Counted from the stretch's first letter, positions 11,253 through 23,124 are shown. The stretch is 64,000 bases of DNA from Myotis daubentonii (GCF_963259705.1 NC_081861.1:71281623-71345622); one strand, 5' to 3'. Notes: generated by a model from the sequence alone, not told the origin. Made by a program: numbers and translations.

Positions 11253-11256
11253 AACA

Positions 11257-11706
11257 TGTAGATTAAGATGCCTTTTTAGCTGTCTGGCAGTCAGCAATCG
11301 ATTTAATGTATCCTATTCAGGTTTGGGGAAATGCCCTCAGCCATTCCCAACAGGTGACTACATGTGTGACTCAACCCTGTTGAGTCTCCAAGTCTCATCA
11401 ACCTTTTGATGAAACTCTTAAAATTAAGACATGCTCGAATTGGTCTCCAGCAAATACATACTATATACCAGACTCTGTTCTAAGCACTAAGAATAAAGTT
11501 TTACAATGAACAAGGTTATTTTAGATTGTGATAATTGTAATGAAAAAAGTCAATCATTATAGTAGAGTTATGGAGGATTCTTAATAAAGTTGGATGGTCA
11601 ACACAAAGAGAGGATACAACAAATACAAGGACCCCATAGTAGTAATTACTTTAGTATGTTCTAGAAAAGGAAAGAAGAAAACTGCTGTTAAACATGGAGA
11701 AATATG
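11257..11706. other. Intergenic sequence, no gene
   Basis: Nothing recognisable lies between the solo LTR and the VES SINE. Confidence 0.55.
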
Positions 11707-12003
11707 GCCTAGCCAATGTGTTGCCGCATGCACCGAAGGGTCTGGGGTTGGATTCCTGGACAAAGGCATGTGCCTGGGTTGCAGGTTCAATCCTGGCCCT
11801 GTTGGGGCATGTGTGGGAGGCAACCATTAGATGTGAGACAATGATGTTTCACTCTCTCTCCCATCTCTCCCTCTCTTCCACTCTCTCTAAAAATCAGGAG
11901 GGAGTGTACAGGAGGCAGCTGATCAATGTTTCTCTCTCATCAATATTTCTAACTCTCTATCCCTCTCCCTTCCTCTCTGTAAAAAATCAATAAAATATAT
12001 TTT
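11707..12003 (+). mobile_element. VES SINE with duplicated 3' body
   Basis: A tRNA-like head (GGCCTAGCCAATGTG, B-box-like GGTTCAATCC) is followed by a CT-rich body and AAAAATCAG. A second VES 3' body then follows (GGCAGCTGATCAATGTTTCT to AATCAATAAAATATA). This is either a head-deleted dimer or a SINE inserted into another SINE's tail. Confidence 0.8.
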
Positions 12004-12005
12004 TT

Positions 12006-13545
12006 TTAAAAAAGGGAATTAATTAGCAGATATATTTTAATATTGTTATTTGCCCTTTCTCTATAATTGAAGTGTGAGAGATGAAAGGAAATTAGTAAAA
12101 TGTATCTGAAAATAATATATAAATTTATTAATAAATAAACTATCAAAAGGATATAACAACAGAGGCATGATATAAAAATGACAAAAACATGATATGAAAA
12201 CAACAAAAACATGATATAAAAGCAACAATGATGCAAACAATGACTGATAAAGTGATTAAACTTATCTAATATCTCCCTGTACACCACATTAAGAGTGAAA
12301 ACACTTTCAGAGTGCTTGAATAATTTCCCTTGTGATGAAGTATTTAGAACTTTAACTGTAATGTCACATGCTCTTCAAACTCAAGAGAACGCAACATATA
12401 ACTTACCATGTAAAAAACGGGTTCAGGTAGGAATATGCTTACTTTGTCTAGAGTTTGTCCTTGTGATTTATTAATAGGCATCACAAATGCTGGCATCACG
12501 GGAAACCGTCGTCAAATCAATTTAAATGGGAGGCCAGTGTCAGATGGGGACAAATTAATTCTTGGAATCAGAACAACCTCTCCCTCTGCAGATCCTGTTA
12601 ACACTTCAGCTTCGATAATGTTAGGTTGTAATCTTTTGATAATAAATCTGGTACTATTACAAAGACCCCATTTACTATTGAGATTTCTCAATAGCATGAT
12701 GATTGCACTCACTTTCAATTTTAATTTATGAGATGGCATTCCCGAAGGAGTAATACTATTAAGAAATGGATTCGATGGGAAAATTTTCCTTTTCAGCATC
12801 ATCTGTGGAATCATCACTCAAATATGTGTGAAAATCTCCATTTGAGTATATCCAAAATTTCTTCCTTTAATTTTTGAACATGCTTATTTTTTGGACAAAG
12901 AATTGCACGTTTAGATATATTTTTAATATTATCTATAGATATAGTATTTCTAAAGGTAGCTTCAATAATAGATCCTTTACAAATCATTTCACAGGGGATT
13001 TCAATAATATCCATTCCTAAATGAAAACTGCGATCAAGTTTGTCATCTCCAAGTTTTACTAACCATCCACTATAAGCAGAATCCTCTAATCTCATATTTG
13101 TTTTAAGAGACAAATTTCTAAAACATCCCCAAATATTGCAATACTTTAAACTCATTTGTACTATGGCTGATCTCATAGCATGTGGTACAATACTGAGACA
13201 TTGTCAAAAATCCCCTCCAAGAAGGAGAACTTTCCCACCAAATACAACATTCAGACTCATAATTTCTCTTAGTAATCTGTCTATGGCGTTTATAATATGA
13301 TTGGATGCCATGGTGCATTCATCAATAAGGAGAAGTTGGGCCTTTTTAATAGCTTTAGCAACTTCACTGTTTATATTCAGTCTAGAAATTAAAGTTTCAT
13401 TTAATGGAATAAGTAATTTATATTGAGAATGAAAGGTGCTTCCACCGAGAAGTAAATTTGCAACAATTCCTCTAGCCTCTGTGGGTAAAACAATGCCAGC
13501 ACGACCTCTAATATAATGTATTAAAACTTTATACAGATATGCAGG
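12006..13545 (-). pseudogene. HeliBat Rep/helicase gene fragment (Pif1-like helicase part)
   Basis: Read on the minus strand, this segment encodes the C-terminal helicase half of a Helitron RepHel protein, which drives rolling-circle transposition. Motifs appear in helicase order: GRAGIVLPTEARGIVANLL (motif Ia region, about 13490-13430), LIDECTMASNH (motif II, 13309-13323 core), VLLLGGDF-QCLSIVPHA (motif III), the SPSDTGLPFKL block, INKSQGQTLDKV (motif V, about 12450), and the tail NVVYREIL near 12265. The Walker A motif and the whole HUH Rep domain are missing because the coding similarity stops at 13545. An in-frame stop at 13204-13206 looks like CpG decay (CGA to TGA), and a frameshift lies near 12420. 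No 3' CTAG end is visible. It is not functional, but it is the only autonomous-Helitron coding DNA here. Confidence 0.88.
12167..12235. repeat. Short tandem repeat in Helitron 3' region
   Basis: About three imperfect copies of a 22-bp unit of the type CATGATATAAAAATGACAAA lie downstream (minus strand) of the helicase remnant. Confidence 0.6.
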
Positions 13546-14102
13546 TGAATAGGATTGCTATCTGGCAGGCCCCTGACAGCAAGCTGGCCACCTGTCAATT
13601 CCGTGAGGAATGGGGCTCCCTCCTCCCTCCTGTCAGGGTCCAGGGTACAGGTGAGCGGGGTTCCTGGCTGGCAGGCCACTGACAGCAAGCTATCCAACAG
13701 CAGATTCTGTGATGAATCTGCCTCCTCCCTACTGTCAGGGTCTGGTTTGAAGGTCGGCCACTCCCCCTGTTGGACCAGACCCAGAGTTCTACCACCCTGT
13801 GGCCTCTGCCTCAGCAACCCAGGACTGACTGCCGCTGGGTTCTCCTGGTGCTCCCAGGCTGCGTTCTTCCCTCAGGCCTCACAGGAAACAGCTCAAGGAG
13901 GGTGCAGCCCTTGGCAAGGCAACCCAGGACTCAGTACTTCCACGCTCCACTCCAAGGGTGGGTTTCTGCCTGAAACCTTGCCCTCTGGGAAACAGCTCAG
14001 GGAGGGCGCAGCCATTTCCAAGACAACCCCTGCAGGACTGACTTCCTTCCAGTTGGTCACACCTCGGGTCGTGATGTTACACCCAGGGTTTTTATATAAA
14101 TA
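13546..14102. other. GC-rich segment with internal duplication, origin unknown
   Basis: This is an abrupt GC-rich segment between the helicase remnant and the next HeliBat. A unit beginning GGCAGGCCCCTGACAGCAAG at 13564 recurs diverged near 13671, a period of about 107 bp. A second motif (GGAAACAGCTCAAGGAGGG / GGAAACAGCTCAGGGAGGG) also occurs twice. Open frames across it (for example 13555-14106) have no recognised domain. It could be Helitron cargo or the body of another repeat. Confidence 0.45.
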
Positions 14103-15620
14103 CTAGAGGCCCGGTGCACAAAAATTTGTGCACTCGGGGGTAGAAGGGGTCCCTCAGGCTGGCCTGTGCCCTCTCGCAGTCTGGGACCCCTCGGGAGATA
14201 ACGACCTGCTGGCTTAGGCCTGCTCCCGGGTGGCAGAGGGCAGGCCCAATCCCTAGGTTCAGCCCCTGGTCGGGCTCAGAGCAGGGCCCATTGGGGAGTT
14301 GGGGCGCCGCCACCTGTCATGCACAGGGCAGGGCAGATCGGGAGGTTGCAATGCCACCCTCAGTCACGCTCAGGGTAGGGCCGATTGGGGGGTTGGGGCA
14401 CTGCCCCCTGTCACACTCAAGGCAGGGTCGATGGGGAGGTTGTGGCGCCACCCCCTGTCATGCACAGAGCAGGGTCAATCAGGGGGTTGGGGAGCTCCCC
14501 CCTGTCATGCACAGAGCAGGGCTCATCAGGGGGTTGGGGAGCTCCCCCCTGTCACTCACAGAGCAGGGTGGATCAGGGGGTTGGAGTGCCGCCACTGTCA
14601 CACTCAGGGCAGGGCCGATGGGGGAGGGGGTTGGGGCGCCACACCCTGTCACACACAGAGCCGCAGGGTGATCAGGGGGTTGGGGAGCTCCCCCTTGTCA
14701 AGCACAGAGCAGGGCCAATCAGGGGGTTGAGTAGCTCCCCCCTGTCACAAACAGAGCAGGGCGGATAGGGAGGTTGTGGCCCCACCCCCTCTCACACACA
14801 GCCACAGGGTGATCAGGGAGTTTGGTCGCTGCCCCCTGTCACGCTGATCCCAGTGTTGGGAGGCCTCGAGGCTCCGCTGATCCCGGTGCTGGGAGGCATA
14901 TTACCCTTTTACTATATAGGATACAGGCCTGGTGCACGGGTGGGTGCCAGCTGGTTTGCCCTGAAGGGTGTCCTGGATCAGGGTGGGGGTCCCGCTTGGG
15001 TGCCTGGCCAGCCTGGGTGAGGGGATGATGGCTGTTTGCATCTGGTCACACCCCCTTCAGGGTGAGGGCCCCGCTTGGGTGCCTGGCCAGCCTGGGTGAG
15101 GGGATGATTGCTGTTTGCATCTGGTCACACACCCTTTATGGTGTGGATCCCCACTGGGGTGCCTGGCCAGCCTGGGTGAGGGGCTGAGGGCCATTTTCAG
15201 GCTGGTGGGTGACTGAAGCTCCCAACCTGTCCTTTTTTCCTTTTTTTAATTCTGGGCCAGCTTTAGCTCTGAGGCTCGGCTCCAGCTATGAGACCTCCAC
15301 TGCTGAAAGGAGGTTTCTGGCCTTTGTTTACCTTCTGTATTTGAAACAATGTTGGGGTCCTGCTGGCTGAAGCCCGGGGTTTTGTTTAGCTTCTATATTT
15401 CTTACAATGTTGCTTAGAGTGCAGCTGAGAGGCCGGCAAAGCAGGCAGCGAAACTTGGCTTCCTCTGTCACTGAAGCAAGCAAGCCTCCCTGTTAGTGCC
15501 AGCTGCCTGGCTGCCGGCAGCCATCTTGACTGGCAGTTAATTTGCATATCTCCCTGATTAGCCAATGGGAAGGGTAGCGGTCATACACTAATTACCATGT
15601 TTCTCTTTTATTAGATAGGA
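14103..15620 (-). mobile_element. Composite HeliBat, two units head to tail
   Basis: In element orientation, unit A (15620 to 14922) starts TCCTATCTAATAAAAGAG and ends GTGCACCAGGCCTGTA. Unit B (14921 to 14103) starts TCCTATATAGTAAAAGGG and ends with the hairpin GTGCACAAATTTTTGTGCAC and GGGCCTCTAG. Unit A lacks a clean CTAG terminus at the junction. Unit B contains the 48-bp minisatellite. The same A-B arrangement recurs at 19251, 50935, 52430 and 62438. There is no coding capacity. Confidence 0.9.
14270..14845. repeat. Minisatellite inside HeliBat unit B, about 48-bp period
   Basis: About ten imperfect copies of a unit containing GTTGGGGAGCTCCCCCCTGT and CACAGAGCAGGG. The period is close to 16 codons, which keeps several frames open (for example 14299-14730) and mimics a repeat protein. 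The same array type is found at 51830-52245 and 53120-53575. Confidence 0.88.
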
Positions 15621-15627
15621 TATATAT

Positions 15628-15838
15628 ATATAATCTATTTTTATTGATTTCAGAGAGGAAGGGAAGGAGAGAGAGAAAACATCAATGATGAGAGAGAATC
15701 AGTGGTCAGCTGCCTCTTGCATTCCCCACACTGGGGGATCAAGCCTGCAATGCAGGCATTATGCCCTGACTGGGAATTGAACCATGACCCCCTAGTTCAT
15801 AGGTTGATGCTCAACCACTGATCCATGAAACTTGGGCA
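15628..15838 (-). mobile_element. VES SINE
   Basis: Reverse-oriented VES: TTTTTATTGATTTCAGAGAG at the tail side, GCTGCCTCTTGCATTCCCC, then CCCTGACTGGGAATTGAACC (B box) and GATGCTCAACCACTGATCCA (A box). Confidence 0.9.
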
Positions 15839-16010
15839 AATATATTAGATAAGGTATATGAAAAAAGTAAAAACTAAAATACGCTCTCTAAGATTTTTAA
15901 CCCAAGTAACTCAATAATAGTTCTATTTTCAAAGTGAAGGATTAATTTTATTTATTTAGATTTCTTGGTGTTGTGGAAGACTGTTCTTCAAGAATTCTAT
16001 TATGACCATA

Positions 16011-16531
16011 CTAGAGGCCAGGTGCACAAAATTCATTCACTTGGAGGAGAGGGTGTCCCTCAGCCCAACCTGCACCTTTTTGCAGTTCGGGAGCCCCGCG
16101 ATCGATCACCCTGCAGAAGGAGGCCCTGCCCACCCACTACAGCTCACCAGTTGGTAGCCTGGGCCTCCCTCTTTGGGGCAATCTCAGAGCCCCCTTCCCC
16201 CAATTGATTGCCCCACCAGCTGGTGGCCTGGGCCTCCCTCTGTGGAACAATTGATTATGGAGACCCCTGATCGACTGCCCTGCAGAGATTGGCCTGGGCC
16301 TTCCTCTTTGTGGCGATCACAGAGCTGCCCTGATTGATAGCCCCACCAGCCAGTGGCCTGGGCCTCCTTCTGTGGGGTGATCATGGGGCAATGGTGGGCC
16401 CCCCCAACCAATTGCAGCTCACTGGCCTTGGCTGGCCTGGCATCAGTGCGTGCCATAGCGTGTCGTCCGGATAGTCGTTCTGCTGTTCAGCCACTTGGTC
16501 AATTTGAATATTAAACTTTTATTATTATAGA
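16011..16531 (-). mobile_element. Nonautonomous HeliBat with internal repeats
   Basis: It starts CTAGAGGCCAGGTGCAC (3' terminus in reverse) and ends TTTTATTATTATAGA, a diverged 5' terminus. The middle holds about four copies of a GC-rich unit with GGTGGCCTGGGCCTCCCTCT. There is no ORF of interest. Confidence 0.85.
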
Positions 16532-16697
16532 TTATTTTAAAATGTCCATGGGATGCCACATGCATATCTATATACTGTTTCTAGACAGGGCTGGTTTCAT
16601 GAACATGTGACCTGTGCAGTCTCAGGAGAGCCCTACACTTGGTTTAATTATTTGCTCTTTCCATCTTAAACGTTTTATGGATTTTTCAGTAAGGGGC

Positions 16698-17225
16698 TGT
16701 GATGGTTAATTAATTTTATGTGTAAACTTAGTGAGGTCAGATATTTGGGTGTCCAGATATTTGGTCAAACATTATTCTGGGTGTTTCTGTATGGGTGTTT
16801 TTGGATGAAGTTAATATTTAAATCAGTAGACTGAGTAAAGCAGATTGTCCTCCCTAACATGAGAGGGCCTCATCCACTCAGTTCAAGACCTGAATAAAAC
16901 AGAAAGCATGATTCTCCCCTGAGATAGAGAGAAGTCTCCCTACGTGACTGCCTTTGAATTGGGGTATGTTTTGTTACTGTTTTGTTTTGTTTTTCTGCCT
17001 TGTACTTGAACTTGAATATCAGTTCTTCCTGAGTATTAAGATTGGTTTTCCCAGTTCTCTGGCATTTACATTCAGACTGAAACTAAACTGTCCGCTTTCT
17101 TGGGTCTTCAGCTTCCTGACTCTGCAGATCTTCAGACATGCCAAACTCCATAATTGTATTAGCCATTTTAAAAAATAATTATGTATATAATTGTTTCTTT
17201 TTTCTCTGGAGAACCCTGAATAATA
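16698..17225 (+). mobile_element. Ancient LTR-like repeat, family not assigned
   Basis: It starts TGTGATGGTTAATTAATTTT and ends TTCTCTGGAGAACCCTGAAT. Inside are the phrases GATATTTGGTCAAACATTAT and GGGCCTCATCCACTCAGTTC. I recognise this as a dispersed ancient mammalian LTR-type sequence, but I cannot name its Repbase family reliably. Confidence 0.6.
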
Positions 17226-17778
17226 AGAGGGTTTTATATTTTCTTTTTGCACTGGGCTCTATAAATTATGAAGCTGCTCCTGTTTCCAGATCTAATAGTT
17301 TGACTTTATTTTGTAATTTCTCTAAAAGAAGACTGCATTAAAATATTTGAAAATGCTTACATTCATACATTCAGAATACTTTAATTATAACAACAAAAGG
17401 GTAAAAAATGTATTCAGATTCAAATCCCAACATAGTCATTCCAGACCAATGTCCTATATAAAAGAAAAAAGGATAGGAAACACTTAAGTAAAGGCTTAGT
17501 ACTTTAAGCATTTAGCCCTCTTTTATTAGCCACAGGCTTGGTATTTTAAGCACTCTGTTCTCTTTTATTTTCTTATGTAGTTCCTTTGTACCTCAGGCTG
17601 AGAAAATTGGTCTATCTATTCAGCTCTTCATACTTACACAAGACAACATTTGCCTCATATTTGTAAGTTCATGTTAAAATTCTGAAGTGATATTCTTTTT
17701 TCTTTTTTGCTTAAAATAAACATTTTGGATAGCTACAAGTGAGTTTAGCAAAATATATGTCATTAACAATGATACTAT
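17226..17778. other. AT-rich intergenic sequence
   Basis: Nothing recognised. Confidence 0.5.
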
Positions 17779-18165
17779 CTGTTATGGACTGTGCCCTCTC
17801 AATATTTGTATAATGAAGATAAAATCCCCACCATGACTGTGTTTAGAGATAGGGCCTTTAAAAAGGTAACTAAGATTAAATGAAGTCATAAATGTGAGGC
17901 CCTAATCTGATAGGACTGATGCCCTTATAAGAATAACAAGGGACATTTCTTTTCACATGCACAGAGAAAAGAACATGTGAGGACATGAGGAAAATTGGCT
18001 GTCTACAAGCCAAGAAGAGAGCTCTCACCAGGGATCAACCCTGTTGGAAAGTTGACTTGGACTTCCATCCTCCAGCACTGTGAGAAAAGAAATTTATATT
18101 GTTTAATCCACCCAACTTGTGATATTTTGTTATGGAAGCCTGAGCTGAACGATACACTACCTCTG
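17779..18165 (+). mobile_element. MLT1-type MaLR LTR (ancient)
   Basis: The order of phrases is typical of mammalian MaLR LTRs: ATAGGGCCTTTAAAAAGGTA, GATGCCCTTATAAGAATAAC, ACATGTGAGGACATGAGGAA, TCTACAAGCCAAGAAGAGAG, ACTGTGAGAAAAGAAATTTA and GATATTTTGTTATGGAAGCC. It is strongly diverged, which fits an old insertion shared across mammals. The assignment to MLT1 is from memory of the family layout. Confidence 0.78.
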
Positions 18166-18639
18166 ATGATATTTAAATAACTCAGATTGTGTTTTTAGTA
18201 TATAAAAATAAGAAACCATAATCTGAATATAGATCAATGTTCTAGGTTAAAAATGCCTTTATTTAAAAAAGAAACATATATCATACTCTTTGTAATACTT
18301 TAAGCAATAAAACAATTTTAAAAAATGCCTTTATTCTTATCTGTGACTATCTTTTGACTGTTATGTGGACTTACTCTCTCCAAACTTCAAGACCTAATCT
18401 TACACAACTCTTAAAGCAGAAAAAATATAGTACATTTTAATAGCAATTAAAACATATAATTACCAAGTTTTGAGTTTAATGTACAAGAAGAAATAGTCTG
18501 CCTGAGCATGAATAATGAAAATAATTAATAATAATTGTCTTGCACTCATTATTATGATGAGGCAATAAATATTAAGATGATTGTTCATGTCATACATTTA
18601 CCAGAAATATGTAACATACTTACTCATCACTGCACATTT
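18166..18639. other. AT-rich intergenic sequence
   Basis: Nothing recognised. Confidence 0.5.
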
Positions 18640-18842
18640 TTTAAAAAATTGATTCCAGAGAGAGGAAGGTAGAGAAAGAAATATAAATGTGAGGGGAAAA
18701 TGTTGATGGGTTGCCTCTTGCATGTGCCCTGACCTGGGATCAAATCCTCAACCTGCGTAAGTGCCCTGACAGTGATTTGAACCCACCACTTTTTGCTGTA
18801 TACAATGATGCTCTTACTAACTGAGTCACACTGGCCAGGGCA
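18640..18842 (-). mobile_element. VES-type SINE, diverged
   Basis: Reverse-oriented SINE: AAAAAATTGATTCCAGAGAG, TGCCTCTTGCATGTGCCCTG, CAGTGATTTGAACCCACCAC (B box) and CTTACTAACTGAGTCACACT (A box). Confidence 0.82.
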
Positions 18843-19250
18843 TCGCTATATATGTTGATTACATTCTTAAGTATATATGTTTTTAAATATAAAATTAGAA
18901 AAATTGCATTGATATTTTCTATGTCTTTCTTTTCTGTTGGCAATGCTATTAAACAGTAAATTATGGTTCAATTTGAAAAAATGTATTAGTATTTTTTACA
19001 GAGGAATGTGCAAGTCATACTGGGTAGAGTTGGTTTTTTGGGGTAACTTTTGATGTGTAATTTGGGACAGTTGTATGTATGCCATTTAAAAATGAATCTA
19101 AAACAATTTACAAGAAAGTTTATTAGAGAAACAAAAAGTTTATCAGTGTTTAAACAAATGTGAACAATTGAGAGGTCATTATTATAACAATATTTTCTGT
19201 TCATATTTCTAGATTAAATTACATTTTTAATGAACCAGCTTTATTATTAA
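18843..19250. other. AT-rich intergenic sequence
   Basis: Nothing recognised. Confidence 0.5.
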
Positions 19251-20416
19251 CTAGAGGTCCGATGCACAAAAAACTGTGCACTCGTTGGGGGGAGGTCCCT
19301 CAACCCGGCCTGTGCCCTCTCACAGTCTGGTACCCCTCGGGGGATGACCACCTGCTGGCTTAGGCCTGCTCCCCCGGGGATTGGGCCTAAGCTGGCAATC
19401 AGACATCCCTCTGGCAGCCTGGCAGCCCTCAGGGGATATCCACTTGCCAGCGGGGAGCAGACCTAAGCTGCAGTTGGACATCCTTAGTGCTGCTGAGGAG
19501 GCAGGAGAGGCTCCCATCACCACCGCTGTACTGGCAGCCAATCAGCCTGACTTGCGGCTGAGCAGAGCTCTCCCATGTGAGAGCGCCCTGACCACCAGAG
19601 GGCAGCTCCTGCATTGAGCATCTGCCCCCTGTTGGTCAGTGTGTGTCATAGTGACCAGTCATTCCCAGTCTTTCTGCTGTTAGGGTCAGTTTGCATATTA
19701 CACTTTTACTATATATGATAGAGGCCTGGTTCACGGGTGGGGACCGGCTGGTTTGCCCTGAAGCATGTCCCGGATCAGGGTGGGGGTCCTGCTTGGGTGC
19801 CTGGCCAGCCTGGGTGAGGAGATGATGGCCGTTTGCAGCTGGTCACACCCCCTTCTGGGTGGGGGTCCCCACTGGGGTGCCTGGCCAGTCTGGATGAGGG
19901 GCTGATGGCTGTTTTCAGGCTGGCCGGCGACTGAAGCTCCCAGCCTCTCCTTTTTTTCTTTTTATTTATTCTGGGATTTATTTACCTTCTATAATTGAAA
20001 CTTTATTGCCATCACTGGAGCTGAGAGCTGGCTCCTGCTTGCTGAAGCTCTGAGGCCATGGCCTGCTGAAAGCAGGTATCTGGGGTTTGTTTACTTTCTA
20101 TAATTGAAACTTTGTTGCTGTCACTGGAGCTAAGAGCTGGCTCCGTGGCCACGGCCTGCTGAAAGCAGGCATCTGGGGTTTGTTTAGCTTCTATAATTGA
20201 AACTTTGTTGCTTTTGGAGCTCAGAGCCGGGCCGCGGCAGGTGGGGAACCTTGGCTTCTTCCATCACTGGAGCAAGCAAAACTCCTGCTCACTTCAGCTA
20301 CATGGCTGGTGGCTGCCATCTTGGTTGGCGGTTAATTTGCATATCTCACTGATTAGCCAATGGGAAGCATAGCAAAGGTACAGTCAATTACCCTTTTTGT
20401 CTTTTATTATATAGAA
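19251..20416 (-). mobile_element. Composite HeliBat, two units head to tail
   Basis: Unit B lies at 19251-19718 (CTAGAGGTCCGATGCAC to TTTTACTATATATGA) and unit A at 19719-20416 (TAGAGGCCTGGTTCACGGG to TTTTATTATATAGAA). The junction TATATGATAGAGGCCTGG matches that at 14921/14922 apart from one base. Unit A ends with the octamer, YY1-like and CCAAT-like cluster (20315-20370). Here unit B lacks the long 48-bp minisatellite and carries a different interior. Confidence 0.88.
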
Positions 20417-22062
20417 TTATTAGAATGTTATGGCTCTACTGTTCTTATTAGCAGCTATGAAAAATCAAACAAGCTGACTTTCTGTGTGTTGTTTTTTTTT
20501 TGTCACATTTATGTTTTTCACAATTGAGCAGACAAAACAACACAAATAGCTACTTAGAATTCTTACAGTCAATTATTCTTTACTAATTATTCAAAAATAT
20601 ATAGCAGAATTGTAGGTATATATTAAAGAAAAAGTCCTGTACCTGCAACTTAAACAGCTTAAGTATAAATTTATCTGTTCATTGGTAAGTTAATTATTAT
20701 AGTGTGTATAAAATACCAGAACTATAAATGTAAATTTGCATGACTACTGATCTGATTCACAATAGAAGTAATTTTCAGAATAGTGAGAACAAATACTAGT
20801 TTAAAGTAAAATATTTTTATGCCAAATAAATTTCTTGGAAAAAGTTTTAAAAAATCTTTAATATACATATACCACAACTTGTCTAATGTGAGGATAAATG
20901 GCAGCTGACAGCTGATTATCACAATTTTTTCAAGGTAGACTTTTAGCAAAACTGAGTCATCTTCAAAGAATACTTGTATAGTTCAGCACACTTCAAATTA
21001 AAGAGAATTTATGAATTAATAGTCCATTGTGTTAAAATTTTACATTTATATTAGCATGCTCACTGAATGTCATTATCATGGTATCATGTGAATCACTTCT
21101 GTACAAGCTTGTCATATCTAACAATTAAAACTAAGCTTACCTGCTGTGTCAGCATAATGTCAATTTAGCATTGTACAGTGTTTTAATTATTTTATTTTTA
21201 AGCATATTCAGCATACTTGTATAATTAAGTGCATTCTGACTTCTACAGGAATGATATTTAAATTTAAGTGTAAAATAAGTATTATGGACATAATAAACAT
21301 TATAGAATATTACTTCTACTAATATACACTTTTTTCATACTATTTAGTGAGGAAAATATTGAATATCAAGCAAATTATAACAAACACATTCAGCACAGTT
21401 TAAATAATTGTAAAACATAGAATGTAGTTGGTCAGAAATGTAAAAGGTTTAGGCTTCCATTAATATTTGGAATATATACCACATTAAGTACAAAAAATAA
21501 TGGATAATTAGTTACTACTCTTAGGAGAAAATCCCCCCTCCTATTTATAAAATGATTAATTAACTTTAACCCAGCACATAGAGCAAAAAAATGGGCTTCA
21601 GCCATCCCATTTCTAATTCTGGGCACAAATGAATCAAAAGAGAAATTAGTCCTTTCCTGAGCCACAAAAGCCCCTGGGTGCCATGATATGTCTATGTTGA
21701 TATCAGTGTAATGATCTTATACTAGCTTTTAATTGCCAAAGTAGGTTGGAATAATTTTTCTTTATGATCTCTTTTATAAGCAGTTTTATGTTAGCATTAT
21801 TTATTGGATAAGAGATAGGGAATATTTATAATGTCACTAGATGTTTTCAGCATCTAATGTTACTTATTAGAAAGATGGAGTACACACATGTTTTTTTTCC
21901 CCCTCAAGACCACAATTTGAAAGTTGCTGATGAAAAACCTAAAAAAAGATGTTAGTCTAAGTAAGTCATGATTTGAGTTTTACATGGGTAATTACTCTCA
22001 AATGATTATTACATTTTCAAATTGCACTTGTTTGATTGTATAAGCATTTGATATTTAGGAAT
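20417..22062. other. Long AT-rich stretch without recognised features
   Basis: It is about 1.6 kb of AT-rich DNA. The only ORFs are short and lack domains. I saw no repeat family or RNA gene, so this is the longest stretch that may be unique host sequence. Confidence 0.5.

Positions 22063-22122
<60 letters not shown>
22063..22122. repeat. (TA)n microsatellite at a HeliBat 5' end
   Basis: About 27 TA units run directly into HeliBat sequence at TATTATGCTAAGTGTCCC. HeliBat 5' ends normally contain TATATAATA, so the tract probably grew from that end or from the AT target. Confidence 0.9.
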
Positions 22123-22126
<4 letters not shown>

Positions 22127-22698
22127 GCTAAGTGTCCCTCCACCTTTCCGATAGGTCGCTATGACGTGCACTGACTACCAGGGGGCAGACGTTGGACACA
22201 AGAGCTGCCAAGCTGCAGTGACTTGGAAGTGGTGGTTCTCGGGTGATGCACCCTGAAACTGGAGAGGAGGGAGCCTGATCCCTCACAGGGCCTCGCAATT
22301 CCACCTTTGGCCATGGGTTATGTTGGTGCTGGGGCACCATCACCCCAAATATGGTTTATTGCACACTTGCATTTGTGTTTCACACCCTGTACAACAGCAA
22401 CTTTGCAGAGTGACCTCTTGCAGTCTGGGACCCCCGAGGGGATGTTGGAGAGCCAGTTTCAGCCCAATTCCCAGAGGCCAGGCCAAGGGACCCCACCTGC
22501 CGGAGGGACCCCACTCTCTCCCTCACTCCACATATTCCCTTTGAGCCCTGGCGCCAGCCCAGCTGTGGCCGTCTGGGGAGAAACCATGGGAGGTTGGCTC
22601 CAGGGCATGTCCAGCCTGTCTTGCCCAGTCCTGCCCAGCCAGTCACCTTCTAATTAATTTCCTTTCAATGTGCTTGAATTCATGCACCAGGCCACTAG
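22123..22698 (+). mobile_element. HeliBat with 5' end replaced by (TA)n
   Basis: The 3' end is typical (GTGCTTGAATTCATGCACC, AGGCCACTAG at 22698). Internal HeliBat phrases include ATGACGTGCACTGACTACCA and CTTGCAGTCTGGGACCCCC. The first bases of the 5' terminus cannot be separated from the TA tract. Confidence 0.85.
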
Positions 22699-23124
22699 TA
22701 AATATATAATTTCTTAGATCTATTTAAATACTTTAGCAATCAACTCTTAAAAATGGTTGTTCAAAAATGATCTTGAAAAATTTTCCTGATGTTGTGTCCT
22801 GATTTTTCAAACTTCATATAATCAATATCTGAAATTAAACTTATCTATAAAAAATGAGGGTAAGTGGAGTATTTTATGAGAAAACTTATCTTTATTATAA
22901 CAGATACATATATTTGGACTAATAACCACAACATAATTTCATGACTGCTATTAATGTTCTTTCTTAACTCACATAGAAAAATTAATAATACCTATATATA
23001 AAAGATACATAGTGCTTTACATGCTCCCTTTGCTGAATTAAATGCAGTGTTGGAGACAGCTCTTACTGTCTAGCAAGAACAGATGTTAAAATTTCAGGAA
23101 TTTTTCAAACCAATTGTTAAGCCA
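22699..23124. other. AT-rich intergenic sequence
   Basis: Nothing recognised. Confidence 0.5.

Noticed and set aside
12006..12287. 93-codon F/I/L-rich minus-strand frame as a membrane protein
   Set aside because: It is the AT-rich, tandem-repeated 3' continuation of the broken HeliBat helicase, not a separate gene.
14291..14768. Three overlapping open frames of 126-143 codons
   Set aside because: Same minisatellite effect as above; all three frames are open because the unit has few stop-prone bases.
14270..14845. CRISPR-like regular repeats
   Set aside because: The repeats are contiguous imperfect tandem units without unique spacers, in a mammalian Helitron.
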